Shown here piece by piece: positions 50,511 through 57,855 of a stretch of DNA of 64,000 bases. Location: NCBI GenBank assembly GCA_050187875.1, contig JBFWXB010000025.1:1-64000 (forward strand). The letters run 5' to 3'. This DNA is from JAFKKS01 sp050187875 (GTDB lineage Bacteria; Pseudomonadota; Alphaproteobacteria; Rhizobiales; Xanthobacteraceae). Numbering within the stretch: the first letter of the stretch is position 1; each line of letters opens with the position of its first letter. The notes below the pieces were generated by a model, which saw only the letters and a program-made list of their open reading frames with translations, did no database searches and was not told the origin of the DNA. The translations under genes and the position numbers were made by a program.

Positions 50511-51716
50511 TTGTCCCAGAATTCCTCGCGCGTCGCCGGACGCCATTTCCTGAATATCCCCGGCCCGACGCCGGTCCCGGACCGTATTCTGCGCGCCATG
50601 GACATGCCGGTGCTCGACCATCGCGGCCCGGAATTCGCGCGGCTCGGCAAGCGCGTGCTCGAGGGCATGAAGACGATCTTCAAATGCGCGGGCCCGGTGA
50701 TCATCTACCCCGCCTCAGGGACGGGCGCGTGGGAGGCGGCGCTGAGCAACTCGCTCTCGCCGGGCGACAAGGTGCTGATGATCGAGACCGGCCACTTCGC
50801 GACGCTGTGGAAGACGATGGCGACGAAACTCGGGCTTGAGCCGGAATTCATCGCCACGGATTGGCGCACCGGCGCTGACCCGAAGCTCATCGAAGCGCGG
50901 TTGCGCGAAGACAAGGCGCATACGATCAAGGCCGTGTGCGTCGTGCACAACGAAACCTCGACCGGTTGCGTCACGCATGTCGGCGAGGTGCGCAAGGCGA
51001 TCGATGCGGCGAAACATCCGGCGCTTCTCATGGCCGACACGATCTCGTCGCTCGGCTCGATCGATTACCGTCACGACGAGTGGGGTGTCGATGTCACCGT
51101 CGGCGGTTCACAGAAGGGTCTGATGCTGCCGCCGGGGCTCTCCTTCAATGCGCTCTCGGACAAGGCGCTTGCGGCGTCGAAGAACGCGAAGCTGCCGAAA
51201 TCCTTCTGGGGCTGGGAGGAGATGATCGCCAACAACAAGAACGGTTTCTTCCCCTACACGCCCGCGACCAACATGCTCTACGCGCTCGCCGAGGCGATCG
51301 ACATGCTGCACGAGGAAGGCTTGGAAAACGTCTTCGCACGCCACGACCGGCATGCGGAGGCGACGCGCCGTGCGGCGAAGGCGTGGGGTCTCGAAATCTG
51401 GTGCCGCGAGCCGCGCGATTACTCCTCGTCGTTGACGACACTGCTGATGCCGGCGGGACATGACGCCGATGCCTTCCGCAAGGCGGCGCTCGCACACTTC
51501 GACGTGTCGCTTGGCACCGGGCTTTCGAAGCTCGCCGGCAAGGTGTTCCGCATCGGCCATCTCGGCGACACCAATGATCTCACGATCATTGGCGCGCTTG
51601 CGGGCGTGGAGATGGGGCTTGGTCTTGCGGGCGTGCCGCACAAGAAGGGCGGCGTGCAGGCGGCGATGGATTATTTTGCGGCCGAAGCGAAGGGGAATGC
51701 ACGCGCCGCGGCCTAA
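50511..51716 (+). CDS. Class V aminotransferase, serine-glyoxylate aminotransferase-like
   Basis: 401 aa from a TTG at 50511, which has a perfect AGGAGG 8 bases upstream; an ATG at 50463 lacks this. The N-terminus HFLNIPGPTPVPDRILRAMD and PASGTGAWEAALSNSLSPGD fit the alanine/serine-glyoxylate aminotransferase family. The Schiff-base Lys lies in VGGSQKGLMLPPGLSF. YTPATNMLYALAEA and FRIGHLGDTNDL are further family marks. It would transfer amino groups to glyoxylate, matching the nearby 2-hydroxyacid enzymes. It is divergent from the large dehydrogenase. Confidence 0.9.
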   Translation: MSQNSSRVAGRHFLNIPGPTPVPDRILRAMDMPVLDHRGPEFARLGKRVLEGMKTIFKCAGPVIIYPASGTGAWEAALSNSLSPGDKVLMIETGHFATLWKTMATKLGLEPEFIATDWRTGADPKLIEARLREDKAHTIKAVCVVHNETSTGCVTHVGEVRKAIDAAKHPALLMADTISSLGSIDYRHDEWGVDVTVGGSQKGLMLPPGLSFNALSDKALAASKNAKLPKSFWGWEEMIANNKNGFFPYTPATNMLYALAEAIDMLHEEGLENVFARHDRHAEATRRAAKAWGLEIWCREPRDYSSSLTTLLMPAGHDADAFRKAALAHFDVSLGTGLSKLAGKVFRIGHLGDTNDLTIIGALAGVEMGLGLAGVPHKKGGVQAAMDYFAAEAKGNARAAA

Positions 51717-51751
51717 CCGCCGACGCGTTTATGATGGAGCGCTGCACGGCG

Positions 51752-51898
51752 TCAGATGACGGTGCTCCACAGAATCGCGAGCACGACCACCGCGAGAAAG
51801 GTGCTGACGGCAAGAATGGCCAGCACAGGCCGGTCCATGAAGCCCTGCCGGGCTTCAACGCTCGACTCGACGATCTTGCCGTTCGCCTGTTTTTCCAT
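51752..51898 (-). CDS. Small single-pass membrane protein under EcfG-type promoter
   Basis: 48 aa: a polar head with KIVESSVEARQG, then one hydrophobic helix from about residue 24 to 46 (VLAILAVSTFLAVVVLAILW). The ATG has GGAGAGG upstream, 7 bases away. A perfect GGAAC-N17-CGTT element begins about 33 bases before the start. No known domain is recognised. The promoter and position beside nepR-ecfG-phyR suggest induction by general stress. Confidence 0.75.
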   Translation of the reverse strand: MEKQANGKIVESSVEARQGFMDRPVLAILAVSTFLAVVVLAILWSTVI

Positions 51899-51930
51899 GT
51901 GCCCTCTCCATGGCCACGTTGCTTGGGGAC

Positions 51931-51956
51931 AACGGGGCGCAATGGAGATGGGTTCC
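51931..51956 (-). promoter_or_regulatory. EcfG-type general stress promoter
   Basis: On the minus strand, GGAAC (51956-51952) and CGTT (51934-51931) are 17 bases apart, a perfect match to the alphaproteobacterial EcfG consensus. It points at the 48-aa membrane protein gene with a leader of about 25-30 bases. Confidence 0.8.
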
Positions 51957-51982
51957 GGGATTAGCTCTGGCGGAATGTCGCG

Positions 51983-52270
51983 TCAGTAGCAGGGAACGGG
52001 GTGCATCCGGCCGTAAGGATCACGCGCGTAGCAGGGCGGCGGTGGAGGTGGGGGCGGCGGGGCAGCCGAGGCCTCGGCCGCGCCGCCGACGGCGGCGCCG
52101 ACCAGGCCGCCGGCAATGGCGCCCCCAGCACTGCGGGTCGCGAGGCCGCCGATTGCGGCGCCGGTCGCGCCGCCGAGCACCATCCCGTTCACGGGCGGCG
52201 CCTCTCGTGCGCTTCCGGCGCATCCGGCGAGTAAAAGGCCGACGGCAAGCATTGCTGCGGTCTTCAACAT
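51983..52270 (-). CDS. Glycine-zipper lipoprotein
   Basis: 95 aa from the ATG at 52270 with GGAGGGG upstream. The lipobox is LLLAGC, so the mature N-terminus is a lipidated Cys at about residue 17. Next come glycine-zipper repeats (LGGATGAAIGGLATRSAGGA and GGLVGAAVGGAA), a run of nine prolines, and CYARDPYGRMHPVPCY at the C-terminus. Such proteins sit in the outer membrane or periplasm; function is unknown. It follows ecfG on the same strand, 124 bp away. Confidence 0.8.
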   Translation of the reverse strand: MLKTAAMLAVGLLLAGCAGSAREAPPVNGMVLGGATGAAIGGLATRSAGGAIAGGLVGAAVGGAAEASAAPPPPPPPPPCYARDPYGRMHPVPCY

Positions 52271-52394
52271 GGAAATCCCCTCCAGGCGCGACATCGCGCG
52301 CCCTGTCCCAAGACCATCGGAAAATGACCGCAACAAGGACAAGAGACGGAGAGGTGTTGATTGTTCGCCTGACGCCGGGGAGGTGGGCGCGCCC

Positions 52395-52937
52395 TCAGGT
52401 GTCGACGAGGACGGCGCGGGTCGTTCGGTCCGGTCCGAAGTCGTCGGACCCTTCGATCTGCATGAGCTCGGCCAGACGCCCGCGCGCGCGGTTAACGCGG
52501 CTTTTGATCGTGCCGACGGCACAGCCGCAAATTTCGGCCGCCTCCTCGTAAGAGAAGCCCGAGGCGCCGACGAGGATCAATGCTTCGCGCTGGTCCGGCG
52601 GCAGCTTACCGAGCGCGACGCGAAACTCTTCGAACTCGACACGGCCAACTTGCTCCGGCTGCGACTTGAGGGATTCCGCGTAACTGCCGTCGGTGTCTTC
52701 GACCTCGCGACGGCGCTTGCGATACTCCGAGCGGAACAAGTTGCGCAGGATCGTGAACAGCCACGCCGACATGTTCGTCCCCGGCTGGAACGAGTTGATG
52801 TTGGCGAGCGCGCGTAGCAACGTTTCCTGTACGAGGTCGTCGGCGCGGTCGACATTGCCGGACAACGAGATCGCGAAGGCGCGAAGGCTCGGCACCGCGG
52901 CAAGGACGGCTTCACGAACTGATGGGTCCAATTTCAT
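52395..52937 (-). CDS. ecfG: EcfG-type extracytoplasmic-function sigma factor
   Basis: 180 aa with sigma region 2 (SLRAFAISLSGNVDRADDLV, then AWLFTILRNLFRSEYRKRRR) and region 4 (LGKLPPDQREALILVGASGF, SYEEAAEICGCAVGTIKSRV, NRARGRL). Together with adjacent nepR and phyR it is the general stress sigma factor of alphaproteobacteria. In that system NepR holds EcfG inactive until phospho-PhyR binds NepR. Its ATG directly follows the nepR TAA. Confidence 0.96.
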   Translation of the reverse strand: MKLDPSVREAVLAAVPSLRAFAISLSGNVDRADDLVQETLLRALANINSFQPGTNMSAWLFTILRNLFRSEYRKRRREVEDTDGSYAESLKSQPEQVGRVEFEEFRVALGKLPPDQREALILVGASGFSYEEAAEICGCAVGTIKSRVNRARGRLAELMQIEGSDDFGPDRTTRAVLVDT

Positions 52938-53165
52938 TTAACGGCGCTCTCCGTCATCCTTATCTTCAAGGCGCCGGAGGAGATCCACAAAACGGTCAGG
53001 CACACCCTGATCTAGGACGTCGTCGTAAAGAGCGCGAAGTTGTTCGCCTATTTTTGATTGAATCTCGCGTCCAAGACTGGCTTCGCTTTGCACTGACCCA
53101 AACTCTATTTTACCCATTGGCAATCCGCGTCGGACGGGCTTCTTATTCATCACGATCAACCCCAT
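52938..53165 (-). CDS. nepR: NepR anti-sigma factor
   Basis: 75 aa. The conserved helical core is IQSKIGEQLRALYDDVLDQG, then VPDRFVDLLRRLED, the NepR signature. It binds EcfG and, under stress, phospho-PhyR. The start is uncertain: ATG 53165 has GGGAG directly beside it, while TTG 53159 and ATG 53150 are in-frame alternatives. An EcfG-type promoter lies upstream, so the operon would be autoregulated. Confidence 0.93.
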   Translation of the reverse strand: MGLIVMNKKPVRRGLPMGKIEFGSVQSEASLGREIQSKIGEQLRALYDDVLDQGVPDRFVDLLRRLEDKDDGERR

Positions 53166-53213
53166 CTCCCGCGAATGTTACGCACGCGGGACCCCCATAG
53201 TGTGGCTGGTATA

Positions 53214-53238
53214 AACGCCCTGATCGGCGCTTGGTTCC
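53214..53238 (-). promoter_or_regulatory. EcfG-type promoter for nepR-ecfG
   Basis: On the minus strand, GGAAC (53238-53234), 16 bases, then CGTT (53217-53214): a perfect consensus. The leader to nepR is about 40 bases. Autoregulation by EcfG is known for this locus in related genera. Confidence 0.87.
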
Positions 53239-53245
53239 TAATAAG

Positions 53246-53270
53246 GGAACCTTTATTTTGTTCGCATGTT
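53246..53270 (+). promoter_or_regulatory. EcfG-type promoter for phyR
   Basis: GGAAC at 53246-53250, 16 bases, then TGTT at 53267-53270 (one mismatch to CGTT). Its -35 is the mirror of the divergent nepR promoter: GGTTCC-TAATAAG-GGAACC (53233-53251) forms a palindrome holding both -35 elements. Confidence 0.65.
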
Positions 53271-53297
53271 ATGAGGCAAGCACCAGGGAGCCCTTAA

Positions 53298-54104
53298 GTG
53301 TCCGCAGCCCAAGCCGTCGCCCAGCACCTTCCGTTTCTGCGTCGCTATGCCCGCGCCCTCTCCGGCAGCCAAGGGTCGGGGGACGCCTATGTGACTGCGA
53401 CTTTAGAAGGGGTCATCGCCGATCCTAAGGCCCTGGAGGACCCCGCAGGCGTACGGGTCGCCCTTTATCGGATGTTCACCTCGATTTGGAATTCGGTCTC
53501 GGTCAATGACCAGACCGAGCCCGCGGATGCCGGCCTGCCGGCCGAACAGCGGCTCGGGCAGATCACGGCGCGCCCCCGGCAGGCCTTCCTGCTGGTGTCG
53601 CTCGAGGGCTTCTCGGAGGCGGACGCGGCGCAGGTTCTGGGCACCGACGTCAACGGAATCCGCAAACTCGTCGAGGAAGCCGGACGCGAACTCGCGGCCG
53701 AGATCGCAACCGATGTTCTGATCATCGAGGACGAGACCTTCATTGCCATGGATCTCGAGGGTCTCGTGCAAAGCCTCGGCCATCGTGTGATCGGCGTTGC
53801 GCGCACGCACGCGGAGGCGCTCGCGCTCGGCAAGACGTCGCGGCCGGGATTGATTCTCGCCGACATTCAGCTTGCCGACGGCAGCTCCGGTCTCGACGCG
53901 GTCAATGATCTCCTGCGCACCTTCGAGGTGCCGGTGATCTTCATCACCGCCTATCCGGAGCGCTTCCTCACCGGTGAGCGGCCTGAGCCGGCGTTCCTCA
54001 TCGCCAAGCCGTTCCAACCGGCGACGGTCTCCGCCGTGATCAGTCAAGCGCTGTTCTTCGTGCGCAATGCGAAGCGCACCGAACCGCGCCGCGCGGCTGG
54101 CTGA
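53298..54104 (+). CDS. phyR: PhyR anti-anti-sigma response regulator
   Basis: 268 aa, GTG start with AGGGAG upstream. Residues 1 to about 130 mimic an ECF sigma factor (LPFLRRYARALSGSQGSGDA, LEGFSEADAAQVLGTDVNGI) and residues about 138-258 are a receiver with IIEDETFIAMD, phospho-acceptor Asp189 in LILADIQLADGSSG, FITAYPE and IAKPF. When phosphorylated it sequesters NepR and frees EcfG. It is divergent from nepR-ecfG, the standard arrangement. Confidence 0.97.
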   Translation: MSAAQAVAQHLPFLRRYARALSGSQGSGDAYVTATLEGVIADPKALEDPAGVRVALYRMFTSIWNSVSVNDQTEPADAGLPAEQRLGQITARPRQAFLLVSLEGFSEADAAQVLGTDVNGIRKLVEEAGRELAAEIATDVLIIEDETFIAMDLEGLVQSLGHRVIGVARTHAEALALGKTSRPGLILADIQLADGSSGLDAVNDLLRTFEVPVIFITAYPERFLTGERPEPAFLIAKPFQPATVSAVISQALFFVRNAKRTEPRRAAG

Positions 54105-54136
54105 CTCAAGCTTACGCGCGTTTGAGGAGGAGAGGT

Positions 54137-54580
54137 TTACGCCGCGGGCGGAGCCTCTTCCGGCTTTTCTGCTTCGGCCTCGCTGGTGGCGGTACGGCGT
54201 TTTCGCCGCGGCGCACGTGGCTTCTCCCGCAGACTTTGCGCGAGCGTGTAACCGAGATCGATCGCCTCGGCGATGAGCTCGGTGCGTTCGCTGCGCCGAT
54301 CCGCCTCTTCGCGCGCTCGTTCCTGCTCTGCCGCGGGTTTGCGTTCGACGAGCCACAGCGCCGCGAATGCGATCAAGATGACGATTACGAAGGCTGCGGC
54401 GATGGCGCCGCGCGCCCAAGCGGTGCCAAGCGACGGCTCCAGCGCCACGCGGGCCGCGGCCACGCCTTCGATCAGCGCGCCGATGACGCAGAACAAAGCA
54501 ATGACGCCGACGATGAGGCGTCGGCGCCATTTGCGGAGAAACTCCTCGATGAGCGCGGTCGGAATTTCGGTCAGCCGCAT
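54137..54580 (-). CDS. Two-helix membrane protein of unknown function
   Basis: 147 aa from the ATG at 54580. Two hydrophobic segments at about residues 21-43 (LIVGVIALFCVIGALIEGVA) and 60-80 (AIAAAFVIVILIAFAALWLV) precede a long charged cytoplasmic tail ending in a Glu/Ala/Pro-rich stretch. I recognise no domain with confidence. It lies 10 bp downstream of the 159-aa membrane-anchored gene, so they form an operon, and it is convergent with phyR. Confidence 0.7.
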   Translation of the reverse strand: MRLTEIPTALIEEFLRKWRRRLIVGVIALFCVIGALIEGVAAARVALEPSLGTAWARGAIAAAFVIVILIAFAALWLVERKPAAEQERAREEADRRSERTELIAEAIDLGYTLAQSLREKPRAPRRKRRTATSEAEAEKPEEAPPAA

Positions 54581-54590
54581 CGGCTGACCC

Positions 54591-55070
54591 TTAGTGCCGT
54601 CGTGCCGGTGGCGTATCCCTGGTCGAGCCGGCGATGCCGGCGAGGAAACCGAGGCCAAGCGCCAGCGCGACCGTCATGAAGGGGCGGCGCTCGACCTCTT
54701 CGCTCACGCGACGCAGCGCCGAGGTGCCAAGCTTGGCGACGCCGGTGACGTTGTCGCTGCCGTTGCGGACGCGGTGGGCAATGTCGCTGAGCCCATCGGC
54801 CACCATGTGGCCGACATGATCGGTCGCGCGCGACACGAATTCGTTGACCTGTCCCGATGCGGCGGACACGGAATTGCGAATGCTGGCGTCGCTTGTGAGA
54901 TGCGCAATCCGCGCTTCCAGCCCGCGGATCATCTGCTCCAAGTGGCTGATCTCGGCCGATGGCGTGCGGCGGCGCGCGGTTCTCTGCGTGCGGCGTTTGG
55001 CGCCGTTCGCCCGGCGCTTCGCCGGTGCGCGGCGTTTGGTGGTCGACGTGGCGGTTTCGACTTGCGACAT
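54591..55070 (-). CDS. Membrane-anchored protein resembling the DUF883/YqjD group
   Basis: 159 aa from the ATG at 55070. Residues about 10-40 are a Lys/Arg/Ala-rich, histone-like segment (KRRAPAKRRANGAKRRTQRT). A helical region follows (ISHLEQMIRGLEARIAHLTS), then a C-terminal membrane helix RPFMTVALALGLGFLAGIAG as in the ribosome-binding YqjD/ElaB type, which is RpoS-controlled in E. coli. A weak EcfG-like site (GGAAC-N16-CATT, minus strand 55308-55284) lies upstream. Membership of the stress regulon is inferred. Confidence 0.72.
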   Translation of the reverse strand: MSQVETATSTTKRRAPAKRRANGAKRRTQRTARRRTPSAEISHLEQMIRGLEARIAHLTSDASIRNSVSAASGQVNEFVSRATDHVGHMVADGLSDIAHRVRNGSDNVTGVAKLGTSALRRVSEEVERRPFMTVALALGLGFLAGIAGSTRDTPPARRH

Positions 55071-55360
55071 TGGTAACCCCTCGGCGTTTCGCGCGTCAGA
55101 CAACGCTCTCTCCGCGTCAACACGCTTGGCGCTGAATGGTTTCCTGCGATGGAATGTCTCGGCGGCTCGTGCGCTGTTCTCGGCTGTAAGCCAAAAGGAG
55201 AAGGCGTAGCCAGCGCTGAGGCCAACTACGCCAACTCGACCGGCCGAGCACGAGGGGAGGGGATGGCGGCCGGTTGCCACTTCAATGCGCACCGGCGTGT
55301 CCGGTTCCCAGTCGGGCCGCGGTGGCTGCAAAAAGAACGGTCGGCGAAGCGGAAAACAGT

Positions 55361-55386
55361 TGAACCGTTTCGCGATCGGCGGCGTT
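55361..55386 (+). promoter_or_regulatory. Possible EcfG-type promoter for the sensor kinase
   Basis: TGAAC at 55361-55365, 17 bases, then CGTT at 55383-55386: one mismatch in the -35. It lies about 150 bases before the kinase ATG. The remainder of the 463-bp gap 55071-55533 has a GGCGTAG/CTACGCC hairpin (about 55206-55235) but no gene I can support. Confidence 0.35.
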
Positions 55387-55533
55387 ACGATTTCAAATAT
55401 GGGTCAGAAATATCGCGTCGTCTCAGCCCTTTACGGCGCGAGGGCGTCAAGCCGGTCGGGACGTGGGGTGCCTGTGAGAACAAGGGGCTATCAAAAGTCC
55501 GCGATCCGAGAGCTTGAGATTGGCAGTGGCGTC

Positions 55534-57267
55534 ATGTCCCGAAAGAAGCCGCTCGCCGTGCGGGGTGACACCAAGGTGCTTCTGGGCACCCGCGTTACCT
55601 GTTTCATCGTGGGTGCCGCCACGTCCTTCGTATTGGTTGGTCTCTCGCGTTTTGCCAACGACAATCTAGGGTCTTATATCGACGCGGTTCTTTTGCTGGG
55701 ACATCCGGCGGCTTTCTCCTTCATTGGCGTCGCGGCCGCGATGCCCGCAGGGTCATTTTACTCGGACATGCCAACGTCGTCGACGCCGCAGCAGCTGAAA
55801 GAAGCGAACGAAAGACTGAGCCGTGAGGTCGCCGCCCATGAGGCGACCTTGCGTGAGCTCGAGGCGGTGCGCCGTGATCTCGAGGCGCGTGTCGCCGAGC
55901 GCACGAAGGAGCTGAGCCTCGTCAAGGCGCGGTTCGAGACGGCGCTTCGCGGCGCCAAGGTGCATGTGTTCTCTCAAGATCGCGATCTTCGTTACACGTG
56001 GGCCTATGCGCCGCATGGCGTCCAGACCGGCGATGACATGATCGGTCTGACCGACGAGGAGTTGTTGCCAGAAAGAGACCGCGCGGCCGTGATCGCGCTG
56101 AAGCGATCCGTGTTGAAAACGGGGAGCGCCGAAACCTGCGAGGTGTCCTACCCGCTGCCGCAAGGGCGTGCGCTGGTCTCATTGCACATCGATCCGACCT
56201 ATGGCGCGGACGGCGAGGTCGACGGCATCATGTGCGCCGCCATCGATATCTCGCATACACGCTCGCTGGAGACGGAGCAGCGCCGTCTCGCCGCTGAACT
56301 CGCTGCCGCGCTCCAGCGCTATGACACGGCGCTGCGTGGCTCCAACGTCACTGTGTTCACCCACGACAAGGCGCTGCGCTACACCTCGATCAGCAATAGC
56401 TTTCTCGGTCATCCGGTCGAGGACATCATTGGGCGCGCGGACGATGAGGTGCTCCCGGCAGGGAGTCGGTCCGAGATCGTTGCGCTGAAGCAAAGCGCGC
56501 TCGCGTCGGGTGAAACGAAGGATAGCGAGATCTATCTGCGCGAAGGCGCGGTCGATCGCTGGTTCGACTTGCATATCGAGCCGCTGCGCGACCTCAGCGG
56601 CGAGATCGTCGGCCTCACCTGCGCCGCCGTCGACATCACCGAGCGTAAGGAGGGCGAGGCGCATCTGCGTATGCTCATGCGCGAGCTGACGCATCGCTCG
56701 AAGAATCTGCTCGCGGTCATTCAGGCGATGGCGCGGCAGACCGCACGGCACACCGGCGCCATCGAGACCTTCCTCGATCAGTTCGGCGCGCGGCTGCAGG
56801 CGCTCGCCATGTCCCACGACCTGCTGGTGCAAGAGAGCTGGCATGGCGCCTCGCTCGAGGAGCTTGTCCGTTCGCAACTCGGCCATCACCTCGACGGCAA
56901 CCAGATGCAGATCGCCGTCGCCGGGCCGCCGATCTTGCTCAAACCCGAGGCGGCGCAAGGACTGGGACTGGCGCTGCATGAACTCGCGACCAATGCCGTC
57001 AAATACGGCGCGCTGTCTACACCGACTGGCCGCGTCGCCATTTCCTGGCAGCGGATGAAGGCGACCGAGGGCCACGGCGTCGAGGTGGTCTGGCAAGAAA
57101 CCGAAGGCCCGCAGGTGACCGAGCCGAAGCAGCGCGGTTTCGGCAGCATGGTGATCGAGCGGCATCTCGCCCGGTCACTCGATTCGGAGGTCGCCTTGAT
57201 CTTCAATCCGGCCGGTGTACTCTGCCGTATCATTATACCGATCACGCAGTTCCTCGCGAACGGGTGA
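55534..57267 (+). CDS. PAS-domain sensor histidine kinase, HWE-type (probable PhyR kinase)
   Basis: 577 aa from the ATG at 55534; upstream ATGs exist but add unlikely sequence. One or two N-terminal hydrophobic segments (CFIVGAATSFVLVGLSRFA; LLGHPAAFSFIGVAAAM), then a coiled coil (about 80-125), two PAS domains (FETALRGAKVHVFSQDRDLR and YDTALRGSNVTVFTHDKALR, clearly paralogous), a dimerisation helix with the phospho-His in MRELTHRSKNLLAVIQAMAR and a HWE/HisKA_2 ATPase with LALHELATNAVKYGALS. Kinases of this class phosphorylate PhyR in relatives, and its place beside phyR supports that role. Confidence 0.9.
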   Translation: MSRKKPLAVRGDTKVLLGTRVTCFIVGAATSFVLVGLSRFANDNLGSYIDAVLLLGHPAAFSFIGVAAAMPAGSFYSDMPTSSTPQQLKEANERLSREVAAHEATLRELEAVRRDLEARVAERTKELSLVKARFETALRGAKVHVFSQDRDLRYTWAYAPHGVQTGDDMIGLTDEELLPERDRAAVIALKRSVLKTGSAETCEVSYPLPQGRALVSLHIDPTYGADGEVDGIMCAAIDISHTRSLETEQRRLAAELAAALQRYDTALRGSNVTVFTHDKALRYTSISNSFLGHPVEDIIGRADDEVLPAGSRSEIVALKQSALASGETKDSEIYLREGAVDRWFDLHIEPLRDLSGEIVGLTCAAVDITERKEGEAHLRMLMRELTHRSKNLLAVIQAMARQTARHTGAIETFLDQFGARLQALAMSHDLLVQESWHGASLEELVRSQLGHHLDGNQMQIAVAGPPILLKPEAAQGLGLALHELATNAVKYGALSTPTGRVAISWQRMKATEGHGVEVVWQETEGPQVTEPKQRGFGSMVIERHLARSLDSEVALIFNPAGVLCRIIIPITQFLANG

Positions 57268-57279
57268 ACCCGCCGGTTT

Positions 57280-57304
57280 GGAACCTCCGGGCGGGGTCCG
57301 CGTT
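57280..57304 (+). promoter_or_regulatory. EcfG-type general stress promoter
   Basis: GGAAC at 57280-57284, 16 bases, CGTT at 57301-57304: perfect consensus. It lies 66 bases before the GTG of the 101-aa secreted protein gene. Confidence 0.8.
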
Positions 57305-57369
57305 GTGGGATCAATCCAGTTCACGTGTCGGCGTCTGTGACGACCGGCTTGGCGCGAGGGGAGGTTCCC

Positions 57370-57675
57370 GTGCGTGCAGTGGCTTATTGCGTCTTGGGCG
57401 TTCTCGCCCTGTCGCCTGGTCTCGTCGCCTTGGGTCCGACGACGACGCTGGCGAGCCGAATCACCAATGTTTCCGCACCGGTGCAAACGGTGGATCGCAC
57501 AAACAAGGGCGATCGCCTGACAAGCACGACGGTGGTCCAGAAGACCGCGCGGCAGAAAGCTCCGCGCACCAGTTCGAATGGCCCCCGCGGCAAGCTTCCC
57601 GAAGGGTGCGATCCGTTGGTCAGCCCGCTTGCGGGTTCAGCTACGGCTGGGCTGACGGGGCGGTGCATGTCCTGA
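57370..57675 (+). CDS. Small secreted Cys-containing protein under EcfG-type promoter
   Basis: 101 aa from a GTG at 57370, which has GGGGAGG 5 bases upstream. A signal peptide covers about residues 1-25 (AVAYCVLGVLALSPGLVALG). The mature protein is Thr/Lys/Arg-rich and ends with the pattern KLPEGCDPLVSPLA and GLTGRCMS, two Cys that probably form a disulfide. The C-terminal LPxGCxxxxSPLA...GRC pattern looks like a family found in related bacteria, from memory. Function unknown; stress induction is inferred from the promoter. Confidence 0.75.
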   Translation: MRAVAYCVLGVLALSPGLVALGPTTTLASRITNVSAPVQTVDRTNKGDRLTSTTVVQKTARQKAPRTSSNGPRGKLPEGCDPLVSPLAGSATAGLTGRCMS

Positions 57676-57722
57676 CCGGCGCGGCGTAACGCCGCCGGCC
57701 CCGCCATCCGATCATCGTGTTC

Positions 57723-57751
57723 AACGCCGGGCTCACGCCCGGCGTTTTGTT
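57723..57751 (+). terminator. Rho-independent terminator
   Basis: AACGCCGGGC pairs with GCCCGGCGTT over 10 bp, 4-base loop, followed by TTGTT. It lies after the small secreted protein gene and closes the stress-response block. The 180-bp gap up to 57855 otherwise shows nothing. Confidence 0.75.
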
Positions 57752-57855
57752 GCGCGCCATTGACGGCGGTCGCGCGGCGACCTTAAGCCTGCACCTGGCA
57801 TTGCTCCCCGCGCCTCCTTTTTGCCGGCGCCGCCAATGAACGAAGGAAAGCTCTG

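Noticed and set aside
52322..52394. Small plus-strand frame after ecfG
   Set aside because: No start signal or conserved features; the gap between ecfG and the glycine-zipper gene shows nothing else I can support.
55284..55308. EcfG promoter for the 159-aa membrane-anchored gene (GGAAC-N16-CATT, minus strand)
   Set aside because: The -10 has a mismatch at a conserved base and the site is over 200 bases from the start, so it is mentioned in the gene entry but not annotated as a feature.
55149..55517. Plus-strand frame of 122 codons before the sensor kinase
   Set aside because: No Shine-Dalgarno, no domain, codon pattern unlike genes; the region better fits a long regulatory leader.
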